Assembly: GCA_002083365.1 (NCBI GenBank)
Contig: LVWS01000009.1
Coordinates: 1-22,879, forward strand
Length of the DNA stretch: 22,879 nt
Direction of reading: 5' to 3'
Source: Nitrospira sp. SG-bin1
GTDB taxonomy: Bacteria > Nitrospirota > Nitrospiria > Nitrospirales > Nitrospiraceae
The translations under genes were made by a program, and so were the position numbers. This document shows positions 7,746-16,392 of this stretch, piece after piece; position 1 is the stretch's first letter, and each line of letters opens with the position of its first letter. A model generated the notes under the pieces. It saw only the letters and a list, made by a program, of their open reading frames with translations, was not told the origin of the DNA and ran no database searches.

Positions 7746-8959
7746 CGGAAGGAGACCTTCTTTCTCTGCGCGCGGATCTTCAGTCGTAACGCGTTCAAGC
7801 GAATGAAACCTTCTGCATCTTTCTGGTTGTACACTTCGTCTTCTTCGAACGTGGCGATGTCGAGTCGATAGAGCGATTGCTTCGATTTGCGTCCTGCCAG
7901 CCCGCAGCTGCCTTTGTAAAGTTTGACTCGGGCGATGCCGGTGACATCCTTCTGGGCTTCATCGATCGCCCTCTGGATCATTTCACGTTCAGGGCTGAAC
8001 CAATACCCGTTGTAGATCAGGTCTGCAAACCGTGGAATCAAGCTGTCACGGAAGTGGAGGACTTCACGATCCATCGTCAAGGACTCGAGCCCGCGATGAG
8101 CGACGTGGAGAATCGTTCCTCCCGGCGTTTCATAGACTCCGCGCGACTTCATTCCCACGTAGCGGTTTTCCACCAGATCGACACGGCCGATTCCGTGTGC
8201 GCCGCCCAACTTGTTGAGATGAGCCAGCAAGGCCGCCGGACTCATCTTCTTGCCGTCGACGGCGACGGGATTGCCCCTCACATACTCGACCTCGACTTCT
8301 TGAGGTTTGTCCGGTGCGTTTTCCGGGGATACGGTCATCTGAAAGATTTCATCCGGTGGCGACTCCCATGGATCCTCAAGAATGCCACCTTCATAACTGA
8401 TGTGAAACAGATTCGGGTCCGTGCTGTAGGGCTTGGCCTTGGTCGCGGTCACCGGAATGCCGTGGCGCTCGGCATACTCGATCAGCTCCCGACGGGAGCG
8501 CATGGTCCACTCCCTCCAAGGCGCGATGATCTTCAAGTGAGGCGCAAGCGCCATATAGGTCAGTTCGAAACGCACTTGATCATTGCCCTTCCCTGTGGCG
8601 CCGTGCGACACCGCCTCGGCTTTTTCCTTGAGGGCGATTTCGGCCTGCCGGCGAGCGATCAGCGGACGGGCGATCGAGGTTCCCAGAAGATAGCTGCCCT
8701 CATACATCGCATTGCCGCGCAACATCGGGAATACATAGTCCTTGACAAAGGTCTCCCGGAGATCCTCGACGTAGACCTTCTTGACGCCAAGCGCTTGAGC
8801 CTTGGCCTTGACGGCTTTCAGATCCTCCCCCTGGCCAAGGTCGGCGCAAAACGCGATGATCTCGGCCTGATACGTTTCCTGCAACCACTTGAGGATGACC
8901 GAGGTATCCAACCCTCCGGAGTAGGCCAGGACGATTTTCTTGATCGGTTTCGGTGTCAT
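7742..8959 (-). CDS. argG: Argininosuccinate synthase
   Basis: Joins citrulline and aspartate at the cost of ATP to form argininosuccinate. At 405 aa it is full length. The N-terminal PP-loop ATP site reads AYSGGLDTSV (12-21). Further marks are the SHGATGKGNDQVRFE stretch in the nucleotide-binding domain and PWRE/WTMRSR in the synthetase domain. AGGAC lies upstream of the ATG. The start is eight bases after the argF stop, in the middle of the argDFGH run. Confidence 0.98.
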   Translation of the reverse strand: MTPKPIKKIVLAYSGGLDTSVILKWLQETYQAEIIAFCADLGQGEDLKAVKAKAQALGVKKVYVEDLRETFVKDYVFPMLRGNAMYEGSYLLGTSIARPLIARRQAEIALKEKAEAVSHGATGKGNDQVRFELTYMALAPHLKIIAPWREWTMRSRRELIEYAERHGIPVTATKAKPYSTDPNLFHISYEGGILEDPWESPPDEIFQMTVSPENAPDKPQEVEVEYVRGNPVAVDGKKMSPAALLAHLNKLGGAHGIGRVDLVENRYVGMKSRGVYETPGGTILHVAHRGLESLTMDREVLHFRDSLIPRFADLIYNGYWFSPEREMIQRAIDEAQKDVTGIARVKLYKGSCGLAGRKSKQSLYRLDIATFEEDEVYNQKDAEGFIRLNALRLKIRAQRKKVSFR

Positions 8960-8967
8960 AAGAAGTC

Positions 8968-9945
8968 CTATCGTGGGTCTTTCCTTCGACTGAGAAGTTG
9001 CGTCAGAATCGCCTTTTGCATGTGCAGGCGGTTTTCCGCTTGATCGATGACGACGGATTGTGGACCATCCAGCACCTCGGCGGCAATCTCTTCACCGCGA
9101 TGCGCCGGCAAACAATGCATGACGATGGCATCGGGTTTCGCGCGTTGCAGCAGCCGCTTGTTCAATTGGTACGGCGCGAGCGTTCGCAGCCGTCTGGCCT
9201 GCTCCCGCTCGCGGCCCATGCTGATCCATACGTCGGTATACACCACATCCGCTTCCTTGACCGCCACATGGGGATTCTCCAGCACCTCGATGGACGCGCC
9301 GGTGGTCTGCCCCTCCATCCTTGCATGATCGATGACTCGCTGATCAGGCTGGTAGCCGGAAGGGCACCCGATGACGATGCGCATGCCCATCTTGGCGCCT
9401 GCTTCGATGAGAGAATTCGCTACGTTGTTTCCATCTCCGATATAAGCAAGACTGAGTCCTTTGAGTCGGCCCTTGAACTCTTGGATCGTCATCATGTCGG
9501 ACAAGGCCTGACAAGGATGACTATGGTCTGTCAGTCCGTTGATCACCGGCATCGTGGCTTCTGTCGCCCATTCTTCGACAATTGAATGGTCATAGGTTCG
9601 AATCACGATTCCATCCAGATAGCGGGACAAGACGCGCGCCGTGTCGGAGACTGTTTCTCCGCGCGAGAGTTGAATGTCGCTCATGGGCAGCACGAGGGCA
9701 TGGCCCCCCAGCTGGTTCATGCCCGCTTCGAAGGACACGCGCGTCCTTGTCGACGGCTTTTGAAATAGCAGGCCCAATGTCTTCCCACGGAGCAGCCGAT
9801 GGGGGATCCCTTGGCGCTGTTTCTTCTTCAATGTCCCGGCCAAACGCATCAAGTCGAGGACTTGCCGCCGCGGCATCGTCGCGACGTCGAGCAAATCCTT
9901 GGCATAGTGCAAGCTGTCGCTTTTCCGTCGAACTGGTATAGCCAT
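8968..9945 (-). CDS. argF: Ornithine carbamoyltransferase, anabolic
   Basis: Transfers a carbamoyl group from carbamoyl phosphate to ornithine to make citrulline. The 325-aa protein has the carbamoyl-phosphate motif STRTR (65-69), HPCQ (143-146) and the ornithine-binding HCLPAHRGEE (277-286). There are about ten extra basic residues at the N-terminus before HYAKDLLD, where many homologues start. Its start codon overlaps the argD stop by one base (TGATG), so the two are coupled. The biosynthetic neighbours argD, argG and argH support an anabolic rather than a catabolic enzyme. Confidence 0.97.
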   Translation of the reverse strand: MAIPVRRKSDSLHYAKDLLDVATMPRRQVLDLMRLAGTLKKKQRQGIPHRLLRGKTLGLLFQKPSTRTRVSFEAGMNQLGGHALVLPMSDIQLSRGETVSDTARVLSRYLDGIVIRTYDHSIVEEWATEATMPVINGLTDHSHPCQALSDMMTIQEFKGRLKGLSLAYIGDGNNVANSLIEAGAKMGMRIVIGCPSGYQPDQRVIDHARMEGQTTGASIEVLENPHVAVKEADVVYTDVWISMGREREQARRLRTLAPYQLNKRLLQRAKPDAIVMHCLPAHRGEEIAAEVLDGPQSVVIDQAENRLHMQKAILTQLLSRRKDPR

Positions 9946-11162
9946 CAGTGGTGTGAATCTCTTCCCGTCGTCTGACGCTGGTTGAACAGAATGCCGAGAA
10001 GGTCGATGAGCTTGTCCACCTCCGGCTGTGTGATCACCAGAGGCGGCACGAAGCGAAGCACCCGCTCGGTTGCGGCATTGATCATCATGCCCCGGGCCAG
10101 TGCATCGGACACCACCGCTCGGGCGTCGACTTCCAATTCCATGCCTTGCAACAGGCCGAGGCCGCGCACATCTTTCACGATACGATGGCGATCTTTGCAG
10201 TCCGCCAATCCCTTTGCGAAGTACTCGCCCATGCGCCTCGCTTGATCCAACACTTTCCCTTCCAGGAGCACGCGGCAGACCGCCAGTGCGGCGGCACAGG
10301 CCAGGGGATTCCCACCGAACGTCGAGGCGTGAGAACCGGGCGTAAAGGCGGCAGCCACCGACTCTATGGCGAGGCAGGCTCCGATCGGCACTCCTCCGGC
10401 CAGGCCTTTGGCCAGGGTCATGATATCGGGTTTCACGCCGAGTTGCTCATGGGCGAAGAAGGTTCCGGTTCGTCCCATGCCGGTTTGAATTTCATCGAAA
10501 ATGAGCAAGATGTCTCGATGTGTACAGAATTCACGAAGGTTTTTCAGATAATCCCTGTCGGCGACATACACGCCGCCTTCCGCCTGAATCGGTTCCAGCA
10601 TGATTGCCGCGGTTTTCTCATTGACCATGGATTCAATCGCCGCGAAATCATTGAACGGCGCATGGGCAAAACCCGGCATCAGCGGCTCGAATCCTTTCTG
10701 AACCTTCTCCTGTCCCGTGGCGGTGAGCGTGGCCAGCGTTCGGCCATGGAACGAATTCTTCATCGTGATGACTTCAAATCGGTCCGGTCCATGCCGATCA
10801 TGGGCGTACCGTCGTGCGAGCTTAATCGCCGCTTCATTGGCTTCCGCACCGCTGTTGCAAAAGAACACGCGGTCGGCGAACGAATGGTCCACCAGCAGGC
10901 GCGCCAGCTTCACTTGAGGCTCGGTGTAGTAGAGGTTGGACGTATGGATCAGTTGAGCGGCCTGGCGTTGAATGGCCTGAACCAGGTCGGGATGACCATG
11001 CCCCAACACATTGACGGCAATGCCGCCGACGAAATCGATGTACTCTCGCCCCTCCAAATCGTAGACCTTCGCGCCGCGCCCACGTACGATCGAAACCGGT
11101 TGGCGACTGTAGGTCTGCATCAAATATTTGGCGGCATCGTCTTTCAGCTCTTCGGTCGGCAT
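9945..11162 (-). CDS. argD: Acetylornithine aminotransferase
   Basis: A class III PLP aminotransferase that makes N-acetylornithine from the semialdehyde; members often also act as succinyl-diaminopimelate aminotransferase in lysine synthesis, which would suit this mixed arg-lys operon. The protein is 405 aa. It has GHGHP (54-58), the PLP phosphate region NSGAEAN (103-109), SFHGRT (137-142), the PLP-ring aspartate D223 in FDEIQTG and the Schiff-base lysine K252 in LAKGLAGG. The frame is open 31 residues further upstream, but that extension is hydrophobic and unlike the family. AAGGGG ten bases before the ATG at 11162 supports this start. It is the first gene of the operon. Confidence 0.96.
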   Translation of the reverse strand: MPTEELKDDAAKYLMQTYSRQPVSIVRGRGAKVYDLEGREYIDFVGGIAVNVLGHGHPDLVQAIQRQAAQLIHTSNLYYTEPQVKLARLLVDHSFADRVFFCNSGAEANEAAIKLARRYAHDRHGPDRFEVITMKNSFHGRTLATLTATGQEKVQKGFEPLMPGFAHAPFNDFAAIESMVNEKTAAIMLEPIQAEGGVYVADRDYLKNLREFCTHRDILLIFDEIQTGMGRTGTFFAHEQLGVKPDIMTLAKGLAGGVPIGACLAIESVAAAFTPGSHASTFGGNPLACAAALAVCRVLLEGKVLDQARRMGEYFAKGLADCKDRHRIVKDVRGLGLLQGMELEVDARAVVSDALARGMMINAATERVLRFVPPLVITQPEVDKLIDLLGILFNQRQTTGRDSHH

Positions 11163-11329
11163 AATGACGTATCCCCTTAAGAAAGAAAGGAAAGCTAGCA
11201 CAGGCGCACGGGGAAGAGCAATAAGTGGAGGAGTCGGGAACAGCTTCCGACGCATGACTCACGGTTCCGGAATCAATCATGCGCGATAGGGCGTCTTCTC
11301 CAGTGACGAATGTGGTAAGCTGCGGCGCC

Positions 11330-11983
11330 ATGACGGTGTGCAGCCAATGTAACCAACCGAACTCGGAGGAGGCCAATTTTTGCCATCACTGCGGCGCCAA
11401 GCTGACTGGCGCCACGGTTGCCGCCGAGACCGCTCCTGAGCCGTCCCCTGCCCGGCCGGCTCAGGACGATGAGACGCTGTGGCGACAGTTCATCGGCTCG
11501 AACGCTGACCACTATCTCACTGTGTTCAAGAAATTTTCGTCCGACGGCCAGCCACGATTCGCTCTCTCCTGGAACTGGCCGGCATTCCTGTATATCTCCT
11601 TCCTGTGGTTCCTGTACCGGAAGATGTACTTGCACGCGTTCGTCTACGCGGTCGGTCCGATGGTTTCCACGTATCTCACGGGAGATTTTTCCGCCGGCAT
11701 CGTCTGGAGCATCATGGCCGGAGCCACCGCGAATTATCTCTATTATTGGCATTGCCGAGAGCACATCGGGGAAATCAAGAAAGCCGGCCGAATGGATCGC
11801 GCCGCACAAGAAACCGCGCTCAAGGAGGCGGGTGGAGTACAGCCGTATGTCGTCTGGGTCGGCGTGTTCTTCTACCTCATCTTCCTCGCGACACTGGTGA
11901 AGATGATTCAAGAAGGGCCGCCCGATCCGGATAAATCGCCTGGTCGACCGGCGAAGCAAGCAGTCAGGCTGCAGCAGGCTTGA
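11330..11983 (+). CDS. Zinc-ribbon membrane protein with DUF2628-like region
   Basis: A 217-aa protein of unknown function. The N-terminus is a four-cysteine zinc ribbon (C4, C7, C18, C21; pattern CSQC...FCHHCG). A proline/alanine-rich linker (25-45) and a soluble segment to about residue 80 follow. A hydrophobic block (82-140) begins FALSWNWPAFLYISFLWFLYRKMY, the hallmark of the DUF2628 family, where a 'WNW.AF....W.LYRK.Y' segment enters the membrane. One more membrane helix lies at 172-191, ahead of a basic tail. I chose the ATG at 11330, which puts the ribbon at the N-terminus, although no clear ribosome-binding site precedes it. It diverges from argD. The role of the family is not known to me. 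Confidence 0.8.
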   Translation: MTVCSQCNQPNSEEANFCHHCGAKLTGATVAAETAPEPSPARPAQDDETLWRQFIGSNADHYLTVFKKFSSDGQPRFALSWNWPAFLYISFLWFLYRKMYLHAFVYAVGPMVSTYLTGDFSAGIVWSIMAGATANYLYYWHCREHIGEIKKAGRMDRAAQETALKEAGGVQPYVVWVGVFFYLIFLATLVKMIQEGPPDPDKSPGRPAKQAVRLQQA

Positions 11984-12053
11984 CTTGGCATGGTCGTTCA
12001 GTATTCAGTAATCCTTAGTTAAGGGGCGTCATGGAAATGGCAAAGGATGCGCG

Positions 12054-12659
12054 ATGGCACGATTAGTGTTGCTTCGTCATGGGGAATCCCAATGGAATCT
12101 GGAAAACCGGTTCACCGGGTGGGTGGATGTGCCGCTTTCTCCTAAAGGTATGGAAGAGGCCAGGCAGGCCGGTGAAAAACTCCGTGGGTTTACGTTCGAC
12201 CGAGCCTTCACCTCAGTTCTCACCCGCGCCAATGAAACATTGAGAATTGTGTTGGAAGTGCTCGGACAAACGACCGTTCCCATTGAGAAAGACAAGGCGT
12301 TGAACGAACGGATGTACGGAGACCTCCAGGGCTTGAACAAGGCCGAAACCGCCAAGAAGTACGGTGATGCGCAAGTGAAAATTTGGCGGCGAAGCTATGA
12401 TGTGAGGCCGCCCGGCGGAGAAAGTCTGAAAGATACGGCTGAGCGGACGTTACCGTATTACGAGAAAATGATCAAGCCGCACCTGTTGAAGGGTGAAACC
12501 ATCATCATCGCGGCGCACGGCAACAGTCTTCGTGCGTTGGTGATGGAGCTGGATCGATTATCCAAAGAAGAGGTGTTGGAACTCAATATTCCAACCGGTG
12601 TGCCCCTTCTGTACGAATTTGACGACATCGGGAAGGTGTTGTCACATCGCTATCTATGA
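12054..12659 (+). CDS. gpmA: 2,3-bisphosphoglycerate-dependent phosphoglycerate mutase, short form
   Basis: Interconverts 3- and 2-phosphoglycerate in glycolysis and gluconeogenesis. The phosphohistidine H9 lies in LLRHGESQWN (6-15). FTGWVDVPLS (18-27), the catalytic glutamate in NERMYGDLQG, RRSYDVRPPGGES and the second histidine motif AAHGNSLRA are all present. At 201 aa it is shorter than the roughly 250-aa enterobacterial enzyme, a known compact form that lacks part of the C-terminal tail and a middle insertion. AAGGAT (12042-12047) precedes the ATG at good spacing. Its 3' end lies only ten bases from the end of the opposing gene. Confidence 0.95.
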   Translation: MARLVLLRHGESQWNLENRFTGWVDVPLSPKGMEEARQAGEKLRGFTFDRAFTSVLTRANETLRIVLEVLGQTTVPIEKDKALNERMYGDLQGLNKAETAKKYGDAQVKIWRRSYDVRPPGGESLKDTAERTLPYYEKMIKPHLLKGETIIIAAHGNSLRALVMELDRLSKEEVLELNIPTGVPLLYEFDDIGKVLSHRYL

Positions 12660-12669
12660 ACGAAGGAGC

Positions 12670-13227
12670 TTATCCCACCGCGTCGAGTAACCGGCCGTAT
12701 TCCGCAGCCGGCGCATAGTCGATCAACAGCACAAGGAGTTTTTCTCGATCTTCCGGGGAAATGATCCCCTCATCTTCCATCAGGGACGCCGCTTCTGCGC
12801 AAATACCCATGTGATTGATACCTTCCTGATCCACGAGACACGCGTATCGCTTGCACCGTTGGGTCAATTCCGGTTGATACTCGCTCCAAGTGCCTGGCCC
12901 CAGCCGGCCGGAGTTCCACCACTCGTTTTGGATCGTCTCGAACAGCGTCTGCTTGATCGCAGGCCGGTACTTGGTCGGGATATGGGCGTCGATCGCCGCT
13001 AAGACCCAATAGAGATTCAACGATAAAATTTCACGCGCCATCCGCTGGATGGTGGAATCAGAGGTATCGATCCCATATTCCTCGAGTTGAGAGACGGCAA
13101 TGGGGTGCGGCATGGTCCGGAACAGGGCGGCTGCAGCTTCGGCAGGAGTCATGGGCGGTCTCGTATCGTCGGAAGCATACTGCACCGCTTGTTTCACCAT
13201 CAAGCAGTAGCTTGAACGCATCGTCAC
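12670..13227 (-). CDS. Uncharacterised protein, 160-185 aa
   Basis: I do not recognise this protein. It is soluble, mostly helical and mixed in charge. The stretch from MTPAEAAAALFRTM through SQLEEYGIDTSDSTIQRMAREILSLN (about residues 26-70), followed by WVLAAIDAHIP and WWNSG, has the composition of a real folded protein. Near the C-terminus EEDREKL-like acidic text and DYAPAAEYGRLLDAV close it. It contains a few cysteines but no CxxC pair. The start is uncertain: GTG at 13227, ATG at 13200 or ATG at 13152 are all in frame and none has a good ribosome-binding site. The sequence just upstream contains a possible frameshifted gene on the same strand. Confidence 0.65.
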   Translation of the reverse strand: MTMRSSYCLMVKQAVQYASDDTRPPMTPAEAAAALFRTMPHPIAVSQLEEYGIDTSDSTIQRMAREILSLNLYWVLAAIDAHIPTKYRPAIKQTLFETIQNEWWNSGRLGPGTWSEYQPELTQRCKRYACLVDQEGINHMGICAEAASLMEDEGIISPEDREKLLVLLIDYAPAAEYGRLLDAVG

Positions 13228-13493
13228 AGGTCATCTGAGAGTCAGGGAGGCCAATGTCGAACTCTTGAAAAAAACACTGGCATGGGCATTCCACACCGAG
13301 TAGGAGAGAGCAGAAATAGATCCATGGAGAAAACCTTGCAGCCCTGTTGCGTCAGCTCCAACTTGTCCGGCTGACACAGTCGGCATGTCGGTGGAACGAA
13401 CGAGAAACGCACTTTAGCGAGGGCGATGCCGTCACCGTGATGTGTGGCAGGTGTGCGATCGACAGGACCATGCCGGCCATGGTTGGCCGACAT
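13228..13493 (-). pseudogene. Possible small cysteine-containing gene split by a frameshift
   Basis: Two minus-strand frames, neither a complete gene alone, meet at a run of seven T (about 13266-13272, read as A7 on the plus strand). The upstream frame has protein-like text with PPTCRLCQPDKLELTQQG, containing a CxxC. After the T run, the next frame continues with QEFDIGLPDSQMTCDDAFKL, also protein-like, and then runs into the neighbouring gene. Joined by a one-base slip at the homopolymer they would give one small protein. A sequencing error, a true pseudogene or coincidence would all fit. I know no family for it. Confidence 0.3.
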
Positions 13494-13508
13494 GGTCGTC
13501 TGTTCAAA

Positions 13509-14966
13509 TCAGCGATTCGCGACTTTTTGAATCATCCCGCCGTATTGGGATGTGCCTCGGGTGTTGCCGGACGTTTGTCCGTCTTTTTCACTGACGGAGG
13601 CGATCGGCTGGGGTGATTGGATCACGATAATTTCGACCCGCCGGTTCTTGCTCCGGCCTTCTTCCGTGTCGTTGGTCGCGATGGGTTGGGAGTCCGCGTA
13701 CCCGACGGCCCTGACCCGGTCTGAGCCCAACCCGCCTTTGATCAGCGCTCGGCTTGCATTTTCTGCGCGTGCCCGAGACAGTTCAGTATTGTCCTTGAAC
13801 GGTCGACGAGGATCGTACTTGACCGGTATGCTGTCTGTATGTCCGGCCACTTCGACGCTCTCGGGACGGAATTTACGCAAGGCCACGCCGATTCGCTTGA
13901 CTAAGGAAGCCCCAGACGGCGTCATGGTCACTCGGCCTTTGCCAAACAGTTCGCCGGACGACAACGCCAGCGTGAGTTTGTCGCCGCGCTGCTCCAATAC
14001 CACGGTGCCTCGCTTGAGTTCCTCCTGGAGGGCGGCCATCAACTTCTCATTGGCCTTGGTCAGGTCCGCTGTAGCGCGCGCCGCCGTGACGGTTTGCCGA
14101 GGAGCGTTCTTGCTGGAGGGATCCTGCTTCGCCAACTTCGGCAAGCTACGTCCTAGGCCGGCGAGTATTTGCTTGGCCTGGGCGAGCTGCAAGTTTCGAG
14201 CGGCCAGTTCCCGATCCATGGTGGTCTTGGCCAGCTGGAACTCTTGCTCTTTCGCCACCAACTGCAGGTCTAGGTCCGCGATACGTTGCATGGCCGTATC
14301 AAGCTGGTCGTTGTTGGTCGCGAACTGTCGCTCGATGTCGAGGACTTGCTGTCTGGCAAGCTCCAGACTGCTTCTCGTCCGATTCAATTCCTGCGACATT
14401 TGCTGATGGGTATCTCGTTGGGTACAGAGACCTGCCAGTTCCTGCTCCTTTTGATTCAGCTGCGCTTCCAACGCTTCGGCGCGAGTCTTTTCGGCAGTCG
14501 CCTGATTCGTGGCTGCAGCCGTTTTCTGTCGCAAAAGAGCCAATTCCCTTTCTTTGGCCGTGAGCTGTTGTTGGAGTTGCTCCAAGCGCGCCTTTTCTTT
14601 CTCAGCTTCCGCGGTTTCTTTGTCGGCTTCCAGAACCTGGCCCTGAGGAGGGTCGATTGTAATCGACGTCATCGGAGTGATCGACGGAGTGATCGACAAA
14701 GCCGATGAAGTCGCCGGAGCGGTCTCTTCGCTGTCGACTTTATGGGCGTACGCTCCTCGCCCATTGTCCGGTTGAGTGTGCCGAACCTCCGCCGGTCTTA
14801 AGAACCCGACGAGCATGGCCAGAAGAGCACCTTGCCCATTGTCTGATTGAACGGCGGCCGTTTGGCTATGGGCACTGGACTGGGTGGCCACGGCCAGACT
14901 GGATTCCGGTCCATTCATCACCGCAAGGGTGAAGAGAAAAGCGAAGACGATTGGCTTCATCATCAT
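13509..14966 (-). CDS. OmpA-domain protein with long coiled coil
   Basis: A 485-aa envelope protein. A signal peptide (1 to about 26, cleavage near SLAVA) is followed by a low-complexity Ala/Thr/Ser segment to about 110. A long Glu/Gln/Ala-rich coiled coil spans 112-270, and a C-terminal OmpA/MotB-like peptidoglycan-binding domain spans 320-450. The last has VAGHTDSIPV (373-382), NTELSRARA (393-401) and RSKNRRVEI (438-446), whose Asp and Arg bind diaminopimelate. A 35-residue Gly/Ser/Gln tail follows. This layout fits an envelope-spanning protein tethered to peptidoglycan, in the general manner of MotB- or PAL-type stators, but no motor partner gene is near. A purine-rich GAGGTGAG precedes the ATG. 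A 12-bp tandem DNA repeat lies inside the linker. Confidence 0.88.
   Translation of the reverse strand: MMMKPIVFAFLFTLAVMNGPESSLAVATQSSAHSQTAAVQSDNGQGALLAMLVGFLRPAEVRHTQPDNGRGAYAHKVDSEETAPATSSALSITPSITPMTSITIDPPQGQVLEADKETAEAEKEKARLEQLQQQLTAKERELALLRQKTAAATNQATAEKTRAEALEAQLNQKEQELAGLCTQRDTHQQMSQELNRTRSSLELARQQVLDIERQFATNNDQLDTAMQRIADLDLQLVAKEQEFQLAKTTMDRELAARNLQLAQAKQILAGLGRSLPKLAKQDPSSKNAPRQTVTAARATADLTKANEKLMAALQEELKRGTVVLEQRGDKLTLALSSGELFGKGRVTMTPSGASLVKRIGVALRKFRPESVEVAGHTDSIPVKYDPRRPFKDNTELSRARAENASRALIKGGLGSDRVRAVGYADSQPIATNDTEEGRSKNRRVEIIVIQSPQPIASVSEKDGQTSGNTRGTSQYGGMIQKVANR
14674..14697. repeat. Tandem 12-bp repeat in the OmpA-domain gene
   Basis: GGAGTGATCGAC occurs twice head to tail (14674-14685, 14686-14697) without mismatch. 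In the coding frame it makes the doubled SITP in the low-complexity linker before the coiled coil, a place where length changes would be tolerated. Confidence 0.85.
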
Positions 14967-15845
14967 GTCTCACCTCACTGAAAAAGAATAAGTGGCGGCT
15001 ATTCTTCAAGAAGTTCAAGAACCCAAAATTTCGAGAATCCAAAGGCATTAGATCCACTCTTTCCTGTTCATACGGCACCCCGTCCGCGAAGAAAACAGAA
15101 GAAAGCGCTCCGACTAATACACTGGAACTAATGCTTGATACGTTCTCTTGAAATTACGGTTGGTATTAGAAATTTCTACTATGACCTATACGCCGTCCGG
15201 CGCCACTTTGCAACTGTCGAGTTTCGGGTGCGATGATACCAGCAAGGCAGGTAGGCGTGACGGTGGTTCGATTCAGTGACTTGACCTGAGGCAATACGTA
15301 AAGTAATGGTACGTACGGAGATCAAGCACACCACACCTAGTGTTTGGTCTGATGAACATCTGAGAGAAGCATCGTTCTACGTTTCTACTCTCCGGGATTT
15401 CGATAACCTCCGTCCGGATAGCGCCGTCGATACGTTCCGATAATGGCACATAGCTGCCCTCCTCCTTCCCGCTGGATCTGTTCAGATACTGTGAATCGAA
15501 AGTGATACGCCACGCGTAGTGACTCCTTGGCGAAACAGCAGGGCAATCACCGAAATTCACACGCTCTAGGAAATTTTTCACGGCACGATCTTTGTACCTA
15601 CGCTTAAACGTTACGTCACTTTCGAGTGAACTAGCTCTCGCAGGATGGCAAGGCCAGCATATGTTTCTCCTGGCGACTTCGGGCGCTGGAGTAGGGGAAA
15701 CGAAATGCGAATAGCCGTATCGACCGTCGCGCTCTAGTAGCATTCCTAGTTGTTTGTAAGCCTTTGTTATGCGATACGTTCAAATCCATTCCATCGATCA
15801 GAGATGTTTAGGTGTGCAAGTGGAGAGCACACGAAGGAGGACCTT
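14967..15845. other. Gene-poor, AT-richer stretch, 879 bases
   Basis: The sequence is visibly richer in A and T than its neighbours. The only long frame is a minus-strand ORF of 156 codons (15273-15743). It has a poor ribosome-binding site, no recognisable motif and a Ser/Arg-heavy composition, so I do not call it a gene with confidence. A perfect 12-bp palindrome, TAGAAATTTCTA, lies at 15167-15178. Promoters for the OmpA-domain gene and for the small gene at 15846 should lie at either end, but I see no strong boxes. Confidence 0.4.
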
Positions 15846-16088
15846 ATGCTCACAGTCAAGAGCCCGTTCGTTCAGCAGACGTTGGCGGCGATTACCCTCG
15901 TCCTCGTTCTTGGAGCTCTCTCGATGATCTGGCCGGGCATCATTGCCCTCGTTCTCGGTGTATTCCTGCTGCTCCAATCCTTCGGTGCCGAACAGGAGAT
16001 TGCGGTACTGTTTTGGACCGAGGTTGACCATTTGCCGATCATTCTCGCCACTTTTCGGCGCCCCGGTCTTCCGGCGATGTTTTCGTGA
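15846..16088 (+). CDS. Small hydrophobic membrane protein, 80 aa
   Basis: Residues 11-27 and 31-46 form two closely spaced membrane helices joined by a short MIWPG turn. They are followed by a soluble tail (48-80) of mixed character. The ATG at 15846 is well supported: AGGAGG stands about seven bases upstream. The frame is open 32 codons further up, but without a start signal. Tiny two-helix proteins of this kind are common in stress or envelope contexts; I do not recognise the family. The tail after the second helix reads less like conserved protein, so a frameshift near 15990-16030 is possible. Confidence 0.6.
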   Translation: MLTVKSPFVQQTLAAITLVLVLGALSMIWPGIIALVLGVFLLLQSFGAEQEIAVLFWTEVDHLPIILATFRRPGLPAMFS

Positions 16089-16392
16089 CGCGTTCGAGCG
16101 GTGCCTGCGTCACTTAAGCACACTTTTCTGGGAGCCGGATCGGCTCGGTGCTAATGATTCACGACGCAGAGTCTCCATTCGTACGAGAAGTCGAGACACG
16201 CCTGCCTATTATCCACCGGATGTGTCTGTCACATGCCTCGCTCTCGTGGGTATCGTGCGGCGTGAGCCGGTTTGCCACAAGCCGTGAGGAACAAAAGGCG
16301 ATCGGAAAGGGTTTCGCAGAGGCTTTCAAGCGAGCATCGGCAAATAATCGGCCTAGGATTGGACGAGATCTCCATACAAGGGAGGGACAGCA
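16089..16392. other. Gap with a doubtful 82-codon frame
   Basis: A plus-strand frame (16148-16396, alternative ATG at 16154) fills most of this gap, and its stop overlaps the next gene's start as ATGA. Part of it (EEQKAIGKGFAEAFKRASAN) looks protein-like. It lacks a ribosome-binding site and any motif, so it may be a gene remnant or chance. Confidence 0.3.

Noticed and set aside
7877..9043. Plus-strand open frame of 388 codons
   Set aside because: It lies antisense to argG and the argF 3' end, which are certain; its translation has no family features and is a codon-bias shadow.
10146..11180. Plus-strand open frame of 344 codons
   Set aside because: Antisense to argD, with no recognisable motifs; a shadow of a GC-rich coding region.
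13552..14406. Plus-strand open frame of 284 codons
   Set aside because: Antisense to the OmpA-domain gene; its serine/arginine-rich translation mirrors the Gln/Glu/Ala coiled coil.
15273..15743. Minus-strand open frame of 156 codons
   Set aside because: TAGGA abuts the ATG with no spacing, there is no motif or hydrophobic pattern, and the composition looks random; not called as a gene, though it is the longest frame in that gap.
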